Shown piece by piece: positions 1-5,118 of a stretch of 5,593 nucleotides of DNA (its first letter is position 1; the number at the start of each line of letters is the position of its first letter). The stretch spans positions 3,295 through 8,887 of the forward strand of contig JAMCZD010000442.1 of the NCBI GenBank assembly GCA_023473405.1. Reading direction: 5' to 3'. The translations under genes were made by a program, and so were the position numbers. The DNA is from Candidatus Omnitrophota bacterium. GTDB taxonomy: Bacteria; Verrucomicrobiota; Verrucomicrobiia; Limisphaerales; UBA1319. The notes beneath the pieces were generated by a model, which searched no databases, was not told the DNA's origin, and saw nothing but the letters and a program-made list of their open reading frames with translations.

Positions 1-141
1 CGCCAGGAGCATCACCACAAGGCGACAATGAGCTGGAACCCGATTCGCGCATCGTCGATTCCAGGTGCCGCCAGTCGTCATAGATCCCGTCGAGGGCTTT
101 AAGCCGTGTCCCGTCTTTTGAATGGAATGGTTGAGTGTCAT
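1..141 (-). CDS. Partial N-terminus of a possible secreted or membrane protein
   Basis: An open frame of 47 codons starts at ATG 141-139 and runs off the left edge. Its first 28 residues are polar. They are followed by paired arginines (residues 29-30), more basic residues, and the start of a hydrophobic stretch ending LVVMLLA (residues 41-47). This has the layout of an n-region and h-region of a signal peptide or first membrane anchor. A second Met at residue 21 could be the true start, which would give a more normal signal-peptide length. No good Shine-Dalgarno sequence precedes either Met. Another frame across the same bases is also open and reads plausibly (...DDWRHLEST...), so the coding frame is not certain. 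The family is not recognised and the mature protein lies outside the window. Confidence 0.35.
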   Translation of the reverse strand, partial: MTLNHSIQKTGHGLKPSTGSMTTGGTWNRRCANRVPAHCRLVVMLLA

Positions 142-163
142 GGTTGTTTTGTTGTCTGATGGA

Positions 164-192
164 AGTCTACCCAAACAAAAGGGATTAATCAA
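164..192 (-). promoter_or_regulatory. Possible sigma-70 promoter for the leftmost minus-strand ORF
   Basis: On the minus strand TTGATT (192-187) is followed after exactly 17 nt by TAGACT (169-164). Each hexamer matches four of six consensus bases. The predicted start near 157 would give a leader of about 15 nt before ATG 141. The match is modest and is found only by eye. Confidence 0.3.
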
Positions 193-282
193 GACAGTGA
201 AAAACTACCCCGCAAACCTTCAAGTCGTCTTTAACCCTGAGTAAATCAGGAAAACAGGAAATTTACGTTCCCTTTCCTCGAT

Positions 283-313
283 ACCCAGGCTGCGTTCCCT
301 TCGTTTCCTTCTG
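283..313 (-). repeat. Purine-rich repeat, divergent copy
   Basis: Read on the minus strand this segment contains GAAGGAAACGAAGGGAACG. It shares the GAAGGAARCGAAGG core with the element at 847-880, which also resembles the one at 5043-5076. It lies in a non-coding stretch. This is the most divergent of the three copies and the least certain. Confidence 0.35.
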
Positions 314-328
314 TCCAATGGTCCGTAA

Positions 329-352
329 GCGGCTTAAATAAGCGTTAGATGC
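329..352 (+). other. attC-like right half-site (integron cassette recombination site remnant?)
   Basis: The bases GCGGCTTAA at 329-337, a short spacer, and GCGTTAGATGC at 342-352 resemble the L' and R' boxes of integron attC sites. The core GTTAGAT at 344-350 fits the GTTRRRY consensus. From memory, the right end of the aadA cassette attC has nearly the same layout, with one more spacer base. I cannot find a convincing left half (an RYYYAAC box followed by a complement of CGGCTTAA) within the usual 60-140 bp upstream, and no cassette integrase is present. It is either a half-site remnant or a chance match. Confidence 0.3.
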
Positions 353-378
353 ATTGTTACACACGCAGCAAACAATGT
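351..378. repeat. Inverted repeat / hairpin next to the attC-like motif
   Basis: The arms CATTGTT (352-358) and AACAATG (371-377) are perfectly complementary around a 12-nt loop, and can be extended by a G-T pair. There is no T-run after it, so it is not a typical terminator. It directly abuts the attC-like motif. Confidence 0.45.
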
Positions 379-408
379 ATTATCCTTAATCTGGCATAAG
401 GCGTTCAC

Positions 409-794
409 ATTTGTATTGCATTAAAATACAGCCGTATATATCTTTTGGCTATTGAAGCAATCCATACAGAAATATTGCAAACCTGGCGCTTCAATGCCGT
501 CCATCTGCGCGGGCCATCCCAAGCCCTTGCAAGTGCACAGGCTCAATCGGTGCCATCGAGCCGTTGTAATCAACACAACGATGGTAACCTGCTTGGGATC
601 ACCCCGGCCGAATGTGAGGTTATGATGCCCTTGTGGGACAAAGGCGAATTGAGCGGAGGGGAAATTGCCGGTAAACCGCGGATCGGCACCGCCTCGGTGC
701 GAACGCACACGGCCCGGTTGTTCAAACGCCTGGCCGTTCACACCCGTGCCGGCGCCATCCGCAAAATCCTCGAGTTGGGACCTGGCGTGTAAAC
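409..794 (+). repeat. Direct repeat, copy A (LuxR-like HTH unit)
   Basis: This segment pairs with 2640-3026. By eye the 3' half (about 600-794) differs at roughly 20 of 195 positions and contains two long identical blocks, one in the middle of the helix-turn-helix coding part and one covering the last 35 bases. The 5' half is more diverged but still collinear, with one single-base indel near 533. Similarity stops abruptly at 794, just after the shared stop codon, and fades near 409. Confidence 0.85.
445..792 (+). pseudogene. LuxR-type helix-turn-helix regulator remnant, copy A
   Basis: The last 64 residues resemble a DNA-binding domain of the LuxR/GerE type. The segment starts ITPAE and contains IGTASVRTHTARLFKR, VHTR and AIRKIL, which match the usual LTPRE...T.VRTH...I..K.GV.SR..AI pattern. 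The first part, ITPAE.EVM..LWDKGELS, also recalls the BlaI/MecI winged helix, so the fold assignment is not secure. The preceding ~50 residues match no sensor domain I know. The frame is open from 400, but the only start candidates are TTG at 445 and weaker codons, and no ribosome binding site is visible. A proline at the expected KLRIG position (GKPRIG) would disturb the helix. I infer a domain fragment that is probably not expressed as a functional regulator. Confidence 0.5.
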
Positions 795-846
795 CTAGAA
801 ATGACGTGCAGCCGGTTTATGCGCGCTCGTTCTTGTTTTAGCAGGG

Positions 847-880
847 TCTCGCGAAGGAAGCGAAGGCGGCGAAGGGTTGA
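847..880 (+). repeat. Purine-rich interspersed repeat, copy 1
   Basis: The segment beginning TCTCGCGAAGGAAGCGAAGG and ending AGGGTTGA matches 5043-5076 at 29 of 34 positions without gaps. It has internal periodicity of a GCGAAGG-type unit. It is non-coding and lies between the end of direct-repeat copy A and the 3' end of the ATPase pseudogene. Confidence 0.6.
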
Positions 881-914
881 ATGGTCCGACAGTATTAGGG
901 TTATCCATCCGCCG

Positions 915-1486
915 CTATCGGTAATGGCGAAATGCGTGTATCAGCACGCGATCCATTTGTGCGGGCAGATAGAGCGGTAGGGATGGCAATTGCGCCGTCC
1001 GGGTTTCGTCGCCTGTCAGCTTGATGACTTCAAGGCCCGGCGTTCGCAAGTGGAATCGCACCGCCTGCTGTCTCTTCTTTTCGAGCAAAAACTGGAACAG
1101 CGACCGTCAAGCGTTGGTCTCACCCGCCTTCACTTCCAGGGTGATGATTTCCTGATGACGGCCGATGACGACATTTTGCAAAATCATCCTGCACGGTCTG
1201 GACCAGCGCGGCTTGTATGCGCTGTACCTCCAGCAAATCCTTCAACTCAAAATACACGCGCGCCGCTTCCGCCATGGCGCCAATGAAGAAGTAGCGCCGC
1301 AACACGTCCAGGAACCGGCGCTTGATCCCTTCGCTGCAAAGAAATAGCACAGGGTCGCCAGCGCCAGCGCCAACGCCAACGGAAACGGCTGCGCGCCGTC
1401 GAAGAAGAATAGCGTCTCGCCCAGCCTTGCCCGCCGCCCCTTAGCAGTGCCAACTCCTCCAGTCCGACCCCGAGGCTCAGGCGCAC
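915..1486 (-). pseudogene. AAA_14/DUF4143 family ATPase, broken remnant
   Basis: Intact members are ~400-residue proteins with an N-terminal P-loop ATPase domain and a C-terminal DUF4143 domain. The pieces are spread over several minus-strand frames. An N-terminal piece (~1486-1340, two frames) includes LGETLFFFDGAQPF and is the weakest match. A clear middle piece (~1330-1175) reads RRFLDVLRRYFFIGAMAEAA, ELKDLLEVQRIQAALVQT and DDFAK, the family's (V/I)GGMPEAV...RDDF(A/S)K region. A C-terminal piece (~1180-915) has VVIGRHQ, LEVKAG, SLFQFLLEKK, AVRF and SLPLYL, the typical DUF4143 ending. A TGA at 1109-1107 interrupts the last piece, probably a former Leu codon. The region normally between DDFAK and VVIGRH is missing, as is the whole P-loop domain. 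This is a dead gene. Confidence 0.7.
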
Positions 1487-1517
1487 TTGACAGCCGCGTC
1501 CGCGGGGCGGTCAAGTG
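1484..1517. repeat. Strong imperfect hairpin at the vapC 3' end
   Basis: The outer arms CACTTGAC (1484-1491) and GTCAAGTG (1510-1517) are perfectly complementary. An inner palindrome CCGCGTCCGCGG (1494-1505) adds a second stem. The vapC stop codon (1513-1511) lies inside one outer arm. There is no U-tract on either side, so it would be at most a Rho-type or mRNA-end-stabilising structure. It marks exactly where the ATPase remnant ends and vapC begins, so it may also be a mobile-element or recombination end. Confidence 0.6.
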
Positions 1518-1894
1518 TCGTCTGCAGCCGATTGTTGGCCGAAATCCATGCCAAGGGCTTCTGCGACGGCTTTCAAATGCTTGTCCCTCGTCCACAGCAG
1601 GTGATCGCCCATTTGGCCGGAGGCCAGAAGGTGCGCGTCGATCAGACCAAGACCCTTTCCCGCCAAGAAGTGTCGCTCGATGAAGAACAGAATCTCGTCG
1701 TCCTCTGCTCTTGGGACATCCGGAAGCGAGTGCAACAAGGACAGAATCTCGTGGCGGTTCCTCAGGTTGCCGCATGCCAGTTCACCCACCACGAACGGGT
1801 GGATGACCACTTCACCCTGTTCGAGCAATTCACCCAGCTTCGCGGATGTCCTCTTCAGATGGTCTACCCACACCGAGGTGTCAACAAGGACCAT
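1511..1894 (-). CDS. vapC: VapC family PIN-domain toxin (RNase)
   Basis: A 127-residue PIN-domain protein of normal VapC length. The four conserved acidic positions are all present: Asp5 in LVDTSVWVDHL, Glu38 in GELACGNLRNR, Asp86 in IDAHLLAS and Asp104 in LWTRDKHL. These coordinate the metal ions of the ribonuclease site. Family members cleave specific RNAs, often tRNA or rRNA, unless bound by VapB. I chose ATG at 1894, giving the usual MVLVDTS start. It overlaps the vapB stop by one base (TGATG), which is typical of translational coupling, and a weak AGAAAGAGA lies upstream. A GTG at 1897 would add one residue. The sequence shows no damage, unlike its neighbours, so the module is probably functional. 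Confidence 0.93.
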   Translation of the reverse strand: MVLVDTSVWVDHLKRTSAKLGELLEQGEVVIHPFVVGELACGNLRNRHEILSLLHSLPDVPRAEDDEILFFIERHFLAGKGLGLIDAHLLASGQMGDHLLWTRDKHLKAVAEALGMDFGQQSAADDT

Positions 1895-2085
1895 CACCGG
1901 GGTCTCTTTCTGGGGATCGGTTTGAGTTCAGGCTCCGTTCCGCCCAGCCTGGCCAGCCGGCGGCCTGACTCCCGAGCGATCAGGCTCTGCAGTCCCATAC
2001 GCACCAAAGTGGTTTTCTCCCGGACTCCGGTCAGTCGAGATGCTCGGTCAAGAATGGCATCATCGATGTTGAGTGTCGTTCTCAT
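1894..2085 (-). CDS. vapB: VapB family antitoxin
   Basis: A 63-residue antitoxin of the PF09957 type. The N-terminus MRTTLNIDDAILDRASRLTG is the DNA-binding and dimerisation part. The KTTLVRMGLQSLIARES helix follows, and then the C-terminal ARLGGTEPELKPIPRKR segment that in this family wraps the toxin's active-site groove. I start it at ATG 2085 because family members begin M(R)TTLNID. A longer frame starting at 2121 would add 12 residues unlike the family and would cover the promoter. It lies upstream of vapC with a one-base overlap, the standard antitoxin-first order. It should neutralise VapC and repress the shared promoter. No Shine-Dalgarno sequence precedes the start codon, consistent with a leaderless message. 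Confidence 0.92.
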   Translation of the reverse strand: MRTTLNIDDAILDRASRLTGVREKTTLVRMGLQSLIARESGRRLARLGGTEPELKPIPRKRPR

Positions 2086-2115
2086 GCAGATAAGTATGAA
2101 TGAAAGATATGCATG
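2083..2115. promoter_or_regulatory. Inverted repeat, candidate VapBC operator
   Basis: The arms CATGCAGATA (2083-2092) and GATATGCATG (2106-2115) are inverted copies of each other with 8 of 10 positions matching. Their centres are 23 bp apart, about two helical turns. They flank the -10 box and one covers the vapB start codon. This is where VapB or the VapBC complex would be expected to bind for autoregulation. Confidence 0.5.
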
Positions 2116-2121
2116 CGTCAA
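2093..2121 (-). promoter_or_regulatory. vapBC promoter (sigma-70 type)
   Basis: On the minus strand TTGACG (2121-2116, five of six consensus bases) is followed after 17 nt by CATACT (2098-2093, four of six). The predicted transcription start falls at about 2086, at or next to the vapB ATG, so the mRNA would have essentially no leader. This agrees with the absence of a ribosome binding site. Confidence 0.6.
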
Positions 2122-2136
2122 TGGCCAACGATAGGG

Positions 2137-2329
2137 TCATCCACCCGGCGAAGCCGGGTTGGCCGTCTCCCAAATACGCCTGAAACGCGAAATCATCGGC
2201 GTCTTCAGCGTTGAGCAAACGGTCCTTACGCGCAGCCGCCGACTGGAGCATACTGGGCGCGAAACGGAGCGCCAAGAAGAGCGCCTGCATAGAACCCTCC
2301 CCGTGAATTTCCTTCGGCTTTTCATCCAT
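2137..2329 (-). other. Unrecognised possible gene remnant
   Basis: A frame opening with ATG at 2329 reads MDEKPKEIHGEGSMQALF and then LRFAPSMLQSAAARKDRLL, and remains open past the hairpin as far as 2060. Codon third positions in the first ~60 codons are mostly G or C. The continuation beyond about 2140 overlaps the vapB promoter and start in another frame and is unlikely to be real. A second frame starting at 2325 is also open to 2137 and is rich in Arg and Ser, as expected of a shadow. No family is recognised and there is no clear ribosome binding site. It may be a fragment or chance. Confidence 0.2.
2143..2159. repeat. Short GC-rich hairpin upstream of vapBC
   Basis: ACCCGGC (2143-2149) and GCCGGGT (2153-2159) form a perfect 7-bp stem with a GAA loop (TTC on the minus strand). 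There is no T-run on either strand. It could stop read-through into vapBC or be a small interspersed palindrome of the REP type. Confidence 0.5.
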
Positions 2330-2639
2330 ACTCGAAATAAGGACCGGGCAGGCCCATGATCCTCGAGCGTTGTGATGAGGATGACCTATCTGAACGTGGA
2401 TAACCTTGCGTTTGCCGCTCTTTGCAAGCTGAAGCCAATTTCAAGGGACTAATTTTTCGTGTGATACGCGCGGAATGCGCAATAAGAGGTGACATTGGTA
2501 TATTTATATTGCAACGGAGCATTGCCGCGCTTGGAGTTCGCCCATCAAGGAAAAATAATTCAGAAAGAAGTATGGCATAACATCCTAAGCAATAATCAGA
2601 CATAACAACTCAAGCTCGATGATATACGTTGCGTCAGCG
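2330..2639. other. Region with no recognised gene
   Basis: I see no recognisable protein in any frame. A 25-codon ORF (ATG 2375 to TAA 2449, plus strand, MRMTYLNVDNLAFAALCKL...) is present without a proper ribosome binding site and resembles nothing I know. The right part (about 2490-2600) is AT-rich. Confidence 0.4.
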
Positions 2640-3024
2640 ATTTATCTCGCAGGAAATTACAGTCGTATATATAGTTTTGGAATTGAAGCAATCCATACGC
2701 AAATATCGAAAAGCTGCGGCTTCAATGCCCCCTGGCTGCGAAGGCAATGGCAGGTCCTTGGCAGCCGCCGGGGCTCACCCGGTGGCGTCGAGCGGTTTTC
2801 ATCAAAATAACGAAGATAGCTTGCCCAGGATCACCCCGGCTGAATGGGAAGTGATGCTGCTCTTGTGGGACAAAGGCGAATTGAGCAGAGGGCAAATTGC
2901 CGATAAACTGCGGATCGGCACCGCCTCGGTGCGAACGCACACGGCCCGATTGTTCAAACGCCCGGGTGTCCACAGCCGTTCCTGCGCTATACGCAAAATC
3001 CTCGAGTTGGGACCTGGCGTGTAA
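2619..3024 (+). pseudogene. LuxR-type helix-turn-helix regulator remnant, copy B (frameshifted relative to A)
   Basis: The N-terminal part is read in the frame of ATG 2619 and contains YSRIY..GIEAIHTQI, matching copy A. After the single-base indel near 2765 the matching frame becomes that of 2629-3024, which carries ITPAEWEVMLLLWDKGELS and IADKLRIGTASVRTH with RLFKR, GVHSR and AIRKIL. The DNA-binding part matches copy A at 52 of 64 residues. It fits the LuxR/GerE consensus better than A, with KLRIG and GVHSR intact. Relative to A the gene is split into two frames, so if A's frame is ancestral this copy is dead. The ITPAEWEVM..LW opening is also BlaI/MecI-like. No ribosome binding site is seen. 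Confidence 0.5.
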
Positions 3025-3026
3025 AC
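2640..3026 (+). repeat. Direct repeat, copy B (LuxR-like HTH unit)
   Basis: Collinear with 409-794 at an offset of 2231 bases in the 5' part and 2232 in the 3' part, because of a one-base indel (extra base here near 2765). Both copies end at the same point after GGCGTGTAAAC, and the flanking sequences are then unrelated. Confidence 0.85.
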
Positions 3027-3090
3027 ATCTTTTAAACAGTTTCTGGTTTTGCCATGGGACCGCAACCGCGTTAAATTCAAGCCATCAATC

Positions 3091-3778
3091 ATGAGAACGC
3101 CCGTTGTTGAAGACTATGTTCCGACTTTGGTTGCTCCTGCCGGCCAACCCCCTTTGCGATCAGCGGCGCGGGAACTCGATCGAAATCAGTTCTTATGGTT
3201 TTACGCTGCAATCGCGGGATCCCTGCTCTTGCGCTTTCTTTATTCGGCTTTGAAAGCGGAGATTGCCTGTTATGGGGACAGTGCGATGTAATGTATACAG
3301 GAGCCTTCCTGGTTTCCTTATATTACCTGATTGAACGACGTTGGATCGACGCGATGGCAGCCTTTGCTGCGTGGCCATATCGCTCAAGCCCCAAGCCATC
3401 TTTTGGTGTCCGTTGCTGGCCGGATTGCACCTTAGCCGGCGGCTGCCGTGGCGAACCCTTTGGATTGCGCCCGCCGTTTACGCTGCCAGCGACATCCCGG
3501 CGATGCTAGCGGGGCGTCCGGTCCTGGATGTTCTGCTGCATTGGGGGCGAGTGCACGATATACAGGGGAAAATGACCTTTGGAGCGACCAATTGGTATCA
3601 ATGGGTCTTTGAAAACCATCCTGGCGTGTTCGAGTCCGCCGGGATCGTCCTGGCTTTAATAGCCACGGTGTTTCTGGCACTCTGGATGATGGGTGAGCCG
3701 AAGCCCGGCCAGGATGAACGGTGCTGGGTGGTCTCGATGGCCCTTTTATCCGTGAGGATGGTTCAATTGAACTTGTAA
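3091..3778 (+). pseudogene. GT-C type membrane glycosyltransferase, multiply broken
   Basis: Three pieces in three frames follow the order of one polytopic membrane glycosyltransferase. Piece 1 (3091 to about 3255) has an N-terminal tail and a first membrane helix, FLWFYAAIAGSLLLRFLY. Piece 2 (about 3258-3375) has LLWGQCDVMYTG and LVSLYYLIERRW, the WGQxD motif region. Piece 3 (about 3370-3757) has ISLKPQAIFWCPLLAGL, RRLPWRTLWIAPAVY, MLAGRP and a further membrane helix. The loop after helix 1, where GT-C enzymes carry a catalytic Asp, and the following helices are missing between pieces 1 and 2. Pieces 2 and 3 are separated by a frame change near 3370-3378 consistent with loss of one base. The protein stops after MALLSV, short of its C-terminal helices. 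Intact relatives transfer sugars from polyprenyl phosphates at the membrane. The exact family (GT87-like or similar) is uncertain. Confidence 0.65.
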
Positions 3779-3785
3779 CATGTTA
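3761..3785. repeat. Two adjacent perfect palindromes at the glycosyltransferase break
   Basis: GTTCAATTGAAC (3761-3772) and TAACATGTTA (3776-3785) are each perfect palindromes, three bases apart. They lie exactly where glycosyltransferase similarity ends and AT-richer DNA begins. Confidence 0.5.
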
Positions 3786-4192
3786 TCGCTCCACGACATG
3801 GGAACCTTACTTAATATCACCTGAACCATTTGTCAAGGGCTGCAAAGTTGGAGCACCATATGGCGATTGGACAAATGCTGAGCAGAAGGCAACTGTGGAT
3901 TGTCAATAGAAGGATATTGAATGACGGGCAAAGCGCTTCCTTGTACACAACATAATTGTGAAATGCCCGTCATCAAGGATCGATATGAACTATAGGTTGC
4001 CATTTTATATATGAAGCTGTCAATGATTCCTTCTCGACCAAGATGTCTAATATTGGGAATACTGTTGATGAGCACCTTATAGCGATGCATTGGACTAGAT
4101 CAGAAAGGACCAGATCCACTGTTGCTAGTTCAAGGAGTTCAATCAAGCCGTAAGCAGATACCACCGTCGACACTAAAGATACAATATGTCTA
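3786..4192. other. AT-richer region without a recognised gene
   Basis: Several short frames are open on both strands (for example a plus-strand frame ending at 3909 with GAPYGDWTNAEQKATVDCQ, and overlapping minus-strand frames between 3833 and 4173). None has a ribosome binding site or a recognisable motif. Base composition is clearly more AT-rich than the flanking gene fragments. It contains the inverted repeat at 3921-3973. Confidence 0.4.
3921..3973. repeat. Inverted repeat with nested hairpin
   Basis: ATGACGGGCA (3921-3930) and TGCCCGTCAT (3964-3973) are perfect 10-bp inverted arms. Inside them are a palindrome AAGCGCTT (3931-3938) and a small hairpin CACAA/TTGTG (3946-3950, 3956-3960). 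It could be a regulatory RNA structure, a pair of element ends, or a decayed miniature element. No U-tract follows. Confidence 0.5.
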
Positions 4193-5038
4193 TTGGGATT
4201 CGTTAATCACACACGTTACGGCCTGCGTCCCTGGCTGCTGGAAAGTTTTGTGGAGCCCCCGACCTACGATGGGGCTTGCTACAAAGCGGCCAACTGGATT
4301 GGGGTGGGCCAAACCAAAGGCCGTGGACGCAACGGCTCGAACCGCCCGAGCAAGGGCCTCAAGGACATCTATGTCTATGCGCTGGTCAAGGATTTGCAGG
4401 AGCGCGTTGGGGTCAAAGCGCCCACGGTGAGCCCCTTGAGCCCGGAGAGTGGCTTGGATGGGCCGGGGTGGGCGGAGCATGAATTTGGGGATTGTGAACT
4501 GGGAGACAAGCGACTGACCCGCCGGTTGGTCAAGATCGTCTGCGACCAAGCCGCCCAACCCCAGGGCTCCTATGCCCAGGCCGCCGGGGGCAATCGCCAC
4601 GACCTCAAAGGCTATTATCGGTTGCTCAACAATGAACGCTCTGAACTCAACCCGGAAAGCCTCATGGAAAGCCATCGCGCCCGGATCCTCCGCCGGATGA
4701 GCCAGGAGTCGACAGCGCTGATCGTTCAGGACTCTACGGAATTGAACTACTCCACCCGCAGTCAATGTGAGGGCCTGGGCCAGATTGGAACCAACCAGAC
4801 CGGCGCCAAAAGCCGGGGACTGCGTTTACACAGCTCGATGGCCTTGAGCCAGAGCGGGCTGCCCCTGGGGATCCTGGAAGCGCAAGGCGACGCTCCGCAA
4901 TCGGCCAAGGGCAAAGACCGGCACCGCCCGATTGAGGAGAAAGACTCCTATCGCTGGCTGGAGGGCTTCGAGCAGGCCATGGAGGTCGCGGCGCTGCTTC
5001 CCCACACCCGGGTCATTCCGGGGCAAGCGCAGGGCTAG
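4193..5038 (+). pseudogene. DruA-like (DUF4338) / Tn5-type transposase fusion, truncated at both ends
   Basis: Residues 8-73 match the C-terminal part of DUF4338, the domain of DruA in Druantia anti-phage systems: RYGLRPWLLESFVEP, then GACYKAANWIGVGQTKGRGR and KDIYVYALVKDL. After a linker, residues 93-147 match the Tn5-type transposase DNA-binding domain (WAEHEFGDCELGDKRLTRRL, SYAQAAGG, GYYRLLNN). The start of the DDE catalytic domain follows, with the first Asp at residue 180 (IVQDSTELNYS). Similarity stops after PHTRVI (residue ~275), just before the second-Asp motif DREADI, and a TAG follows at 5036. The second Asp, the Glu and the dimerisation domain are lost. Upstream, similarity starts abruptly at 4214, the frame is closed at about 4150, and the nominal start is a TTG without a ribosome binding site. 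It is a dead fragment of an insertion sequence. Confidence 0.75.
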
Positions 5039-5042
5039 GGGA

Positions 5043-5076
5043 TCGCGCGAGGGATGCGAAGGGGGCGCAGGGTTGA
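5043..5076 (+). repeat. Purine-rich interspersed repeat, copy 2
   Basis: Matches 847-880 at 29 of 34 positions without gaps, including GCGAAGG and the terminal AGGGTTGA. It begins five bases after the stop codon of the truncated transposase, so it sits at that fragment's boundary. Confidence 0.6.
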
Positions 5077-5118
5077 TCAATCGGGTGCGAGGTTGTTCAG
5101 TGCCGGGCCGGCAAAAAA

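Noticed and set aside
421..741. 106-codon minus-strand ORF opposite direct-repeat copy A, and its counterpart at 2722-2973
   Set aside because: They are antisense to the HTH-coding frame, contain no recognisable motif, and exist in both places simply because the DNA is repeated.
990..1347. Plus-strand ORFs of 98 and 60 codons
   Set aside because: They are shadows of the ATPase remnant on the minus strand, whose family motifs are clear.
1345..1385. GCCAGC/GCCAAC hexamer-like tandem run as a minisatellite or CRISPR-like repeat
   Set aside because: It is a short low-complexity run coding Leu-Ala repeats in the ATPase remnant frame. There are no spacers and only about five units.
1487..2134. 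215-codon plus-strand ORF, the second longest in the window
   Set aside because: It is antisense to vapBC, which has complete PIN active-site residues and a family-typical antitoxin. The plus frame shows no motif.
2601..2618. CATAACAACTCAAGCTCG as the left half of an attC site
   Set aside because: The R'' box does not fit RYYYAAC exactly, and no complementary right half follows within the usual distance.
3761..3909. Open plus-strand frame ending GDWTNAEQKATVDCQ as a separate gene
   Set aside because: It has no start codon context or recognised motif and lies where glycosyltransferase similarity ends. It may be a fragment but cannot be supported.
4190..4765. 191-codon minus-strand ORF
   Set aside because: It is the antisense shadow of the DruA-like/transposase frame.
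5101..5118. GC-rich palindrome next to a run of six A as a terminator of the second vapC
   Set aside because: On the minus strand the T-run comes before the hairpin, and on the plus strand A residues follow it, so neither strand has the stem-then-U-tract order.
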